Below, in pieces: positions 58,777-64,000 of a stretch of DNA of 64,000 nt. The DNA is taken from contig JADJWS010000007.1 in assembly GCA_016716235.1 (NCBI GenBank), positions 248,001-312,000 of the forward strand, read 5' to 3'. The notes under the pieces are model-generated. The model was given only the letters and a program-made list of their open reading frames with translations, did not search any database and was not told the DNA's origin. Origin of the DNA: Candidatus Defluviilinea gracilis (GTDB lineage: Bacteria; Chloroflexota; Anaerolineae; Anaerolineales; Villigracilaceae). Made by a program: the position numbers and the translations under genes. Position 1 is the stretch's first letter. Each line of letters starts with the position of its first letter.

Positions 58777-58922
58777 AATTCCTTTTGAAACATGTCCTTC
58801 GACTTCGTTCCTCGCTGAGCGGAGGAAGGGTGCTTGTCCGTTCCCTAGTCGAAGCGTGCGTGCCCCAATGTCCTTCAACTGCACTCGTCGCAACAACTGC
58901 TCCTCGTTCCGCTCAGGACGGA
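58713..58922. repeat. interspersed GCTGAGCGGAG/CTTCGACT repeats, left cluster
   Basis: This stretch consists of oriented copies of one element, CTCGCTGAGCGGAG...GTCGAAGC, and its reverse complement (GTCCTTCGACTTCG...CCGCTCAGGACGGA). One copy (58713-58770) forms the end of the exporter ORF; inverted copies follow at about 58793-58855 and 58870-58922. No further ORF is supported here. Confidence 0.75.
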
Positions 58923-58931
58923 GAAAACAAT

Positions 58932-59252
58932 ATGCCTTATCTTGTTTATATCCTTGAATGCGCTGATGGCTCCTTTTACACAGGAAGCACTGACAACATC
59001 AATAAACGACTCTGGCAACATCAAGAAGGCGTTGAGTCATCCGCGTACACTTTTTCTCGTAGACCTGTGAAGTTGGTTTGGGCTTCGGACGAAACAAAAT
59101 ATTATTACGATGCCCTCCGATGGGAGCGACAGATCAAAGGTTGGAGCCGCGCCAAGAAGCAAGCATTAATTCGCGGTGACTTTGATGGAATTCACGAGAT
59201 CGTAAAGACTGAAAGAAAGCAGAGAGAAAATAAAAAGAAACCTCCTCGCTGA
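58932..59252 (+). CDS. GIY-YIG domain endonuclease-like protein
   Basis: The start at ATG 58932 (MPYLVYILECADG) follows CGGAG and gives 106 residues. It contains the GIY-YIG core (YILECADGSFYTGSTDNINKRLWQHQEG), the downstream Arg and the RWERQIKGWSRAKK segment of the stand-alone UvrC-N-like family. Such small proteins are nuclease-fold proteins of uncertain role. It is inserted between the two exporter subunits, between direct copies of GCTCCTC..TCCGCTCAGGACGGA, and its stop codon is supplied by the repeat (CGCTGAGCGGAG). Confidence 0.85.
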   Translation: MPYLVYILECADGSFYTGSTDNINKRLWQHQEGVESSAYTFSRRPVKLVWASDETKYYYDALRWERQIKGWSRAKKQALIRGDFDGIHEIVKTERKQRENKKKPPR

Positions 59253-59360
59253 GCGGAGCGTAGCGAAGTCGAAGCGTGAGCATGAAGCCAACTTTTTTTC
59301 ATGAACACTTGTCCTTCGACTGCGTTCGTCGCTATCGCTCCTCACTCCGCTCAGGACGGA
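59244..59360. repeat. interspersed GCTGAGCGGAG/CTTCGACT repeats, right cluster
   Basis: CTCGCTGAGCGGAGCGTAGC (from 59244) faces CTTGTCCTTCGACTGCG... CCGCTCAGGACGGA (about 59309-59360), forming a long inverted repeat after the GIY-YIG gene. The end of this cluster (59337-59360) matches 58899-58922 at 22 of 24 bases in direct orientation. Confidence 0.75.
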
Positions 59361-59455
59361 AATAGATATGACCACCAAAATTATCCCTCCCCAATTTATC
59401 ACCCAATCGGAAGAGACAGCTCGATAAGGGCTACGACCCCAAGGTTGCGCGTGGA

Positions 59456-61165
59456 TTGCTGCGCTTTGTGAAACCGTATGCGCCGCGCATGTTCTTTGCG
59501 TTGACCCTGATGATCATTGTCACTGCCGCGGCTGTGTCGGGACCGTACTTCGTCAAACTTGCGATTGACGAAGGCGTCGGCGCGAAAGATGCCCACGCGT
59601 TGAGAAATATCGTGCTGGCGTATTTGATTGTGTCGGTCGTTCAACTCGTGACTAACTTCTACCGTGTGCGGATCATGTCTCGCGTGGGGCAACACGTGTT
59701 GTACGATGTCCGCACGGCGATGTTCGAGCATTTGCAGAATCTGTCGTTGAGTTTTTATAACCGCTACAGTGTGGGGCGTGTCATCACGCGCGTTATCAAT
59801 GATGTTGGCACATTGCGCGAGTTCATCACGTGGGCGGTGCTGGCAATTGTGCGGAATCTGCTTGGCATCATCGGTACGTTGGTTGCGATGCTCGCGCTGG
59901 ATGTGAAGTTGTCATTGCTCACGTTTACCGTTTTGCCGTTCATGGTGCTGGCGACGATCATCTTCCGCAAAGCCGCGCGGCAGAGTTATCGCAAAATTCG
60001 CGCCGCCGTTTCGTGGACGAATTCGGTGCTGGCGGAGAATGTCAACGGGGTGCGGGTGGTGCAGGCGTTCTCGCGGCAGGAGAAAAATTATTCCACCTTC
60101 AACGGGTATGTGAATCGTTATTATCTCGAAACGAGTCTCGATGCGGCGAAGGTCGCGTCGCTATTCACGCCAGTGGTGGATGTGCTCGGCGCGATCGCAA
60201 CTGCCATCGTTGTGTATGTCGGCGGGAAATATGTGTTGAATACCGAGATCACTGCAGGCGTGTTGATCGCGTTCATTTTGTACATTGACCGCTTCTTCGA
60301 GCCGATCCGCGATATGAGTCGGCGCTTCGACACGCTTCAATCCACGATGGCGGGCGGCGAGCGGATTCTCGAACTGCTCAGCCAGCCCGTCGAGGTGCGG
60401 GATGCGGAAAATGCCAAAGGGTTAGAGGCAATCGTCGGCGGCGTCCGATTCGAAGATGTCCAGTTCCATTATTCCGATGATCCGACTCTCGTCCTCAATC
60501 AAATTAATTTAAATGTGGATGCGGGGCAGACAGTGGCGTTGGTCGGGGAGACGGGCGCGGGCAAGACGACCATCGTGAAGTTGCTGGCACGCTTCCATGA
60601 TCCGACGTCGGGCTGTGTGCGCGTGGACGGCGTCGACCTGCGGACGGTGACTCAGGCGTCGCTGAGGCGGCAGATGGGGATGGTTCTGCAAGACCCGTTT
60701 CTGTTCACTGGCACGGTGAAGGAAAATATTTTGTTCGGTCGTTTGGATGCAAATGATGAGGAAGTGATCCGCGCGGCGCAGGCGGTGGGCGCGCATGAGT
60801 TCATCATGGGCTTGAAAAATGGATACGAGACTTCGGTGGAGGAAGGCGGCGCGACGTTGAGCGTGGGGCAGAGACAATTGATCTCGTTCGCGCGCGCGTT
60901 GCTCGCCGACCCGCGCATTTTGATTTTAGATGAAGCGACCTCGTCGGTGGATACGCAGACCGAGCAGATCATCCAACACGCGCTGGCGACTCTGTTGAAG
61001 GGACGCACATCCTTCGTGATCGCGCACCGCCTTTCAACCATCACATCCGCAGATAAAATCGTGGTCATTCACGATGGGAAGATTGTTGAGCAAGGTTCGC
61101 ATACCGAGTTGCTGGCGAATCAGGGGATGTATTACGAGTTGTATCGGACGGGGTTTCAGGAGTAG
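59456..61165 (+). CDS. ABC exporter half-transporter, catalytic subunit (N-terminus frameshifted)
   Basis: The uninterrupted frame from TTG 59456 gives 569 residues. They comprise a six-helix membrane domain (about 1-290) and a nucleotide-binding domain with Walker A GETGAGKTT, signature LSVGQRQL (a degenerate LSGGQ) and Walker B ILILDEATSS with the catalytic Glu. With the first subunit this makes one active and one degenerate site. The natural start is probably ATG 59368: MTTKIIPPQFITQSEE is readable to about 59415, and RQLDKGYDPK continues in the next frame, so an indel near 59413 splits the first 30 codons. Confidence 0.88.
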   Translation: MLRFVKPYAPRMFFALTLMIIVTAAAVSGPYFVKLAIDEGVGAKDAHALRNIVLAYLIVSVVQLVTNFYRVRIMSRVGQHVLYDVRTAMFEHLQNLSLSFYNRYSVGRVITRVINDVGTLREFITWAVLAIVRNLLGIIGTLVAMLALDVKLSLLTFTVLPFMVLATIIFRKAARQSYRKIRAAVSWTNSVLAENVNGVRVVQAFSRQEKNYSTFNGYVNRYYLETSLDAAKVASLFTPVVDVLGAIATAIVVYVGGKYVLNTEITAGVLIAFILYIDRFFEPIRDMSRRFDTLQSTMAGGERILELLSQPVEVRDAENAKGLEAIVGGVRFEDVQFHYSDDPTLVLNQINLNVDAGQTVALVGETGAGKTTIVKLLARFHDPTSGCVRVDGVDLRTVTQASLRRQMGMVLQDPFLFTGTVKENILFGRLDANDEEVIRAAQAVGAHEFIMGLKNGYETSVEEGGATLSVGQRQLISFARALLADPRILILDEATSSVDTQTEQIIQHALATLLKGRTSFVIAHRLSTITSADKIVVIHDGKIVEQGSHTELLANQGMYYELYRTGFQE

Positions 61166-61171
61166 GTAAAT

Positions 61172-61267
61172 AAACCTGACAGGTTTCCTGTGCGACATGA
61201 TTGACCCAGCCGTTCGCGTGGACGCGGATTCACGATTGGGGCGGTTATGTGAAAACCTGTCAGGTTT
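61172..61267. repeat. paired AAACCTG/CAGGTTT palindromes upstream of the VapB-like gene
   Basis: AAACCTGACAGGTTT (61172-61186) and AAACCTGTCAGGTTT (61253-61267) are near-identical 15-base palindromes, 81 bases apart. The second ends 11 bases before a TATAAT (61279-61284), where an operator of an autoregulated toxin-antitoxin promoter could sit. Related half-sites occur at 42375-42429, so they may also be a dispersed repeat. Confidence 0.6.
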
Positions 61268-61278
61268 GGATGAAGTGC

Positions 61279-61284
61279 TATAAT
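61279..61284 (+). promoter_or_regulatory. TATAAT -10 box of the VapBC-like pair
   Basis: TATAAT lies 16 bases before the ATG at 61301, with GATGAGGT as ribosome binding site. The palindrome at 61253-61267 overlaps the expected -35 position. Confidence 0.5.
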
Positions 61285-61300
61285 TTGAGATGAGGTAACT

Positions 61301-61537
61301 ATGGCTATTCCTAGAATCCTTGAAGATATTCAAAACCTTCCTCCCGAAGCGCAAAAACAAGTTTCTGATTTTGTGGCTTTTCTAAAAGCGCGCTACAGTG
61401 AAGTTTCGCGCAAAAAGTCCAAACGCGGAAAACTCGAAGATGAGCCTTTTATTGGGATGTGGAAAGATCGCGAAGATATGCGTGATAGCGTGAGATGGGT
61501 GCGGGAATCTCGCGAACGTGAGTGGGGAAGTAAATGA
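61301..61537 (+). CDS. VapB-like antitoxin
   Basis: The 78-residue protein starts IPRILEDIQNLPPEAQKQVSDFVAFLKARY, the pattern of the short antitoxins (DUF2281-like) that precede PIN toxins, followed by a basic hinge and a charged C-terminus with W residues (MWKDREDMRDSVRWVRE) suited to wrapping the toxin. Its stop overlaps the toxin start (ATGA). The pair probably regulates itself through the palindrome upstream. Confidence 0.82.
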   Translation: MAIPRILEDIQNLPPEAQKQVSDFVAFLKARYSEVSRKKSKRGKLEDEPFIGMWKDREDMRDSVRWVRESREREWGSK

Positions 61538-61926
61538 GCATCGTGCTCGTAGACACTGACATACTGATTGACGCTGCCGCTCAAAATGCTGATGCGATTG
61601 ACTGTTTGAAGCATTTTGAGGGAAAGTCAACGCTCGTGGTAAGCGCAGTGACAGAGTTGGAACTTCTGGTTGGTTGTCGAAACAAAATCGAATTACAAAA
61701 CACAGACCGATTGCTTGAGCGATTTCAGGTTGTCCCACTGAACGAACAAATTTCAAATGGAGCGGTTGGTTTAATTCGTAAATACCGCCTGAGTCATGGG
61801 TTGCTTCTTGCAGACGCTTTAATCGCGGCAACCGCGCTCGTTGTGGACTGTGAATTCGTTTCCAAGAATCAGAGGGATTATCGGTTTGTGTATGATCTGA
61901 AACTTTTACCCTATCCATTGAGGTAG
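61534..61926 (+). CDS. VapC-like PIN-domain ribonuclease toxin
   Basis: The 130 residues hold the acidic PIN residues: D7 in VLVDTDILID, E41 in VTELELLVG and D94 in LLLADALIAATAL, then the SKNQRDYRFV motif near the end. VapC toxins cut tRNA or rRNA when their antitoxin is degraded. All metal ligands are present, so the protein should be active. It overlaps the antitoxin gene by four bases. Confidence 0.9.
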   Translation: MSIVLVDTDILIDAAAQNADAIDCLKHFEGKSTLVVSAVTELELLVGCRNKIELQNTDRLLERFQVVPLNEQISNGAVGLIRKYRLSHGLLLADALIAATALVVDCEFVSKNQRDYRFVYDLKLLPYPLR

Positions 61927-61928
61927 CC

Positions 61929-62159
61929 ATGTTCAAGTGCCATGTATGCGGTTCGACAGAATACCGCGAAGAAGTAGTGAACGAGGTATTTCAAATTGAC
62001 GGCAAACCTGTGCTCGTAGAAAAAATCCCTGCGCAGGTATGTACTCGTTGTGGTGAGGAAATTTTCAGCCGCGAAACGACCGAGAAAGTACGCCTGCTGG
62101 TTCATGGGAAGGCGAAACCGATCAAGTCTGTGCAGGTAGATGTGTTTGCGTACGCCTGA
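61929..62159 (+). CDS. YgiT/MqsA-type zinc-finger protein
   Basis: The 76 residues carry two CxxC knuckles (C4/C7 and C38/C41) in the YgiT layout (MFKCHVCGSTEY, VCTRCGEEIFSRE). Such proteins are the N-terminal half of MqsA-type antitoxins and usually accompany a small DUF4258 toxin. No such toxin is present here, so it may be an orphan left by rearrangement or work with the following genes. It starts two bases after the VapC stop. Confidence 0.82.
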   Translation: MFKCHVCGSTEYREEVVNEVFQIDGKPVLVEKIPAQVCTRCGEEIFSRETTEKVRLLVHGKAKPIKSVQVDVFAYA

Positions 62160-62167
62160 GGTAAGTG

Positions 62168-62437
62168 ATGGAGTTGAAAATGGAAACTATTCAAGTTAAC
62201 GTGACATTTGACCAGATCAAGCAAGCCTTGCGCAAACTGCCTGCGCAGGAAAAGGTTGAACTTTGGCGGTTGTTGGACACGGAGATTGATCGCGTTGTGC
62301 TCGAAAAGAAATTTGTCGCGACTGTGAGCGCGATTCGGAAGAAATATTCCCGCTATAGCGAAGAAGAAGTGATGTCGGATGCCGTGAAAGCCACACGCGA
62401 ATCTCGCAATGCGCGCCATGGCAAGAGTCGTTCTTGA
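62168..62437 (+). CDS. putative antitoxin of the truncated PIN gene
   Basis: The likely start is ATG 62168 (MELKMETIQ), giving 89 residues. The sequence (FDQIKQALRKLPAQEKVELWRLLD) is the helical pattern of antitoxins preceding PIN toxins of the DUF3368/PIN_3 kind, and the C-terminus is basic. It overlaps the following PIN start. With its toxin truncated (62418-62708) the antitoxin may have no remaining partner. I cannot name the family with certainty. Confidence 0.65.
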   Translation: MELKMETIQVNVTFDQIKQALRKLPAQEKVELWRLLDTEIDRVVLEKKFVATVSAIRKKYSRYSEEEVMSDAVKATRESRNARHGKSRS

Positions 62438-62708
62438 TACGAATGTGTTAGTCAGCGGGGTAATTGCTTCGGGTCATTCTGCCCGAATTCTTTATTCAGC
62501 GCGGCAAAACAGGATAACGCTCGTGACATCGCCACATTTGCTGGCGGAATTCAATGATGTGATCGCGCATCGCCTTTCGACGATTACATCCGCAGATAAA
62601 ATCGTGGTCATTCACGATGGGAAGATCATCGAGCAAGGCTCACATGCTGAGTTGCTGGCGAATCAGGGGATGTATTATGAGTTGTATCGGACGGGGTTTC
62701 AGGAATGA
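62418..62708 (+). pseudogene. truncated PIN toxin fused in frame to a copy of the exporter 3' end
   Basis: From ATG 62418 (or 62409) the product begins as a PIN domain, MARVVLDTNVLVSGVIASG, for about 47 residues. At FNDVIAHRLSTITSADK it switches without a frame break into the last 48 residues of the ABC exporter subunit at 59456-61165. The DNA from about 62560 matches 61016-61165 with about 15 differences in 150 bases, mostly silent. The PIN fragment lacks its later acidic residues and the exporter fragment lacks Walker motifs, so neither activity is expected. Confidence 0.88.
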
Positions 62709-62778
62709 TATCCTTAACAGCTTTTCTTAGATTTGATTTAATTTCAAGATTAAGTAACTTTAATCCATTAATCTACCA

Positions 62779-62807
62779 TTGCTATTAAATAGAAAATTAT
62801 ATATACT
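62779..62807 (+). promoter_or_regulatory. likely promoter of the GTPase gene
   Basis: TTGCTA (62779-62784), a 17-base spacer and TATACT (62802-62807) lie in an AT-rich 143-base gap, 45 bases before the GTPase ATG. A GGGAG ribosome binding site precedes the start codon. Confidence 0.55.
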
Positions 62808-62851
62808 CGGTAAAATCGTTTTCGCCTAATCGCAGAAAGGGAGTCGGAGTT

Positions 62852-63919
62852 ATGAAAGTAACCATGTTGGGTTTGAGCGGTTCAGGAAAAACCAGCTACA
62901 TGGCTGGATTATATGAGGTTCTTGGGGCTAACTCTCTTGAAGGTTTCAAGATACGCCCAACATCCTTAGGCCCAGATGGCGATTGGATAGCCGAAAGCGG
63001 AAAATTTGAGAAAATATCATTTGGAGCTCGCAATTTTGATTATCCCCCAGGTACTAAAAAAACTACTGTTTGGTCATTTGACTTACTCTACGAGTCGTCC
63101 TTTGTAACATCTATTAGCTGGATAGATTATAGAGGTGGTGTATTAAAGGTTCAGCCTGATGATGCCCCTGAGGATCCAGAAATTTTGGAGAGTTTACGGG
63201 AAATAGCCACTCATATTTCTATTAGCAATGCAGTAATAATTTTTGTTGATTCTGTATCCTTGACAAGTTACAAGAATCTAAAGGAAGCAAGTTTTAAGAG
63301 CGGGGTAAATCGTCTAGTAAATGTTCTCAGCAGATTTGACCAACAGTTTCCGTTTCGACCATTGACTTATGTTATCGCCTTATCTAAGGCTGATGCTGTG
63401 GACAAGAAGTGGCAAGAAGATAATTTTGGGAAACTTGTATCCTTAGCGCAGGATACTTTTAAAGAATTGATTGATCTTCATAAACGTAATGTTTCACATT
63501 GGACGGGTGCAATAATTCCTGTGTCAGCTGTTGGTCTAGGAAATGCTGAAAATCACATACGCCTTCCTAAACATCTACAAGATTCACTTGAAATGAGCAG
63601 TAAGTTGATATCGTTCCCAGAGCCCTTAAACGTTGCCCATGCTTTAGCGTTTTGTATTTGCCAAACTTTGCGCAGGTCAAGAGATGTTGCACAGCAAACT
63701 TTATCTGATCAACGAGACCAGATAGAGAAATTATTAAAAGCTTCAAACTGGGCAAAAAACTTATGGTCTGCGCTAACGGGTAAGCAAACATCGCAAGAAA
63801 TTGCATCCGAAATCTACAAGCAGCAACAATCTACATTTGCGAGTCTACAGCAGTTCGAGAGATTTATTGAACCACTTTGTCGAATGGCTGAATCGGAAAT
63901 TCGAATCATTCGCGTGTAG
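62852..63919 (+). CDS. TRAFAC-like P-loop GTPase, possible conflict-system component
   Basis: The 355 residues start with a G1 loop, MLGLSGSGKTSYMAGLY (K13, T14). A G3-like WIDYRGG, a G4-like ALSKADAVD and a G5-like PVSAVG follow in order. The C-terminal third is helical and charged. The layout resembles the stand-alone TRAFAC GTPases seen in GTPase-associated bacterial conflict systems; that link is inference. The gene and its promoter are clearly more AT-rich than the rest of the window, which suggests recent acquisition. The next gene follows 19 bases later. Confidence 0.72.
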   Translation: MKVTMLGLSGSGKTSYMAGLYEVLGANSLEGFKIRPTSLGPDGDWIAESGKFEKISFGARNFDYPPGTKKTTVWSFDLLYESSFVTSISWIDYRGGVLKVQPDDAPEDPEILESLREIATHISISNAVIIFVDSVSLTSYKNLKEASFKSGVNRLVNVLSRFDQQFPFRPLTYVIALSKADAVDKKWQEDNFGKLVSLAQDTFKELIDLHKRNVSHWTGAIIPVSAVGLGNAENHIRLPKHLQDSLEMSSKLISFPEPLNVAHALAFCICQTLRRSRDVAQQTLSDQRDQIEKLLKASNWAKNLWSALTGKQTSQEIASEIYKQQQSTFASLQQFERFIEPLCRMAESEIRIIRV

Positions 63920-63938
63920 GAAATAGGGTTCTCGAATT

Positions 63939-64000
63939 ATGCACTATTATCGCTTTTTATACTCTCGATCATATTCAGAAGATTATCGGTGGATGATGGT
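63939..64000 (+). CDS. start of an unidentified gene after the GTPase (runs off right edge)
   Basis: ATG 63939 opens a frame, MHYYRFLYSRSYSEDYRWMM, that continues to the window edge. AGGAAATAGGG lies upstream at usable distance. The N-terminus is rich in Tyr, Ser and Arg and resembles nothing I can name. Its spacing from the GTPase suggests a shared operon. Confidence 0.5.
   Translation, partial: MHYYRFLYSRSYSEDYRWMM

Noticed and set aside
61172..61267. Insertion-sequence ends around the toxin-antitoxin genes
   Set aside because: The palindromes are 15 bases, no transposase lies between or near them, and they are only 81 bases apart.

Overview
The window reads as chromosomal DNA of a bacterium, most consistent with Chloroflexota (Anaerolineae-like). 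The supporting features are a type 2 isopentenyl-diphosphate isomerase, TrmFO, an AapJQMP-type amino acid importer, a very large set of GAF-domain signalling proteins and no chemoreceptor (MCP) signalling domain. This placement is inferred from gene content only.

Layout. 1-5465 (reverse): end of a hydrolase gene, a PhoB-type response regulator and two soluble GAF histidine kinases. 5960-11054 (forward): trmFO, a glutaminyl-cyclase-like M28 enzyme, a cytosolic histidine kinase, hflX and a small membrane protein. 11065-14879 (reverse): murI, an EamA permease, and a threonine-synthase-like enzyme fused to a CheY-type receiver. 15021-40496 (reverse) is the outstanding region: 14 closely packed genes in one direction. 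Two single-receiver proteins come first, then ten paralogous GAF receptors (nine membrane-anchored, one soluble) with no kinase, cyclase or MCP output domain, then a ParA-like ATPase, then one soluble hybrid histidine kinase with two receivers. The receptors share one cytoplasmic module but carry different sensing modules. Each ends in a truncated GAF start, and the kinase begins with a truncated GAF end. I infer a many-receptors-to-one-kinase sensory array, comparable in logic to a chemoreceptor array but built on GAF contacts.

40571-46378 (reverse): tRNA-Gly(CCC) with terminator, a polyprenyl diphosphate synthase, a HAD phosphatase, a dimethylglycine/sarcosine-dehydrogenase-like flavoprotein with a GcvT domain, a four-helix-bundle protein between short repeats, and a choline-kinase-like phosphotransferase. 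46726-51061 (forward): amino acid ABC importer. 51080-53281 (reverse): a Doc-type toxin-antitoxin pair and two tandem TumE/TumA-like pairs separated by a decayed copy of the 3' end of the neighbouring fni gene. Then fni, acpP, sucCD and a heterodimeric ABC exporter (56956-61165) interrupted by a repeat-flanked GIY-YIG gene.

61301-62708 holds further toxin-antitoxin genes. It ends in a PIN fragment fused in frame to a second copy of the 3' end of the exporter gene, so twice in this window a toxin-antitoxin cassette sits between duplicate 3' ends of the adjacent housekeeping gene. The AT-rich right edge (62709-64000) carries a TRAFAC-like GTPase and the start of a second gene, possibly a conflict system cut by the window.
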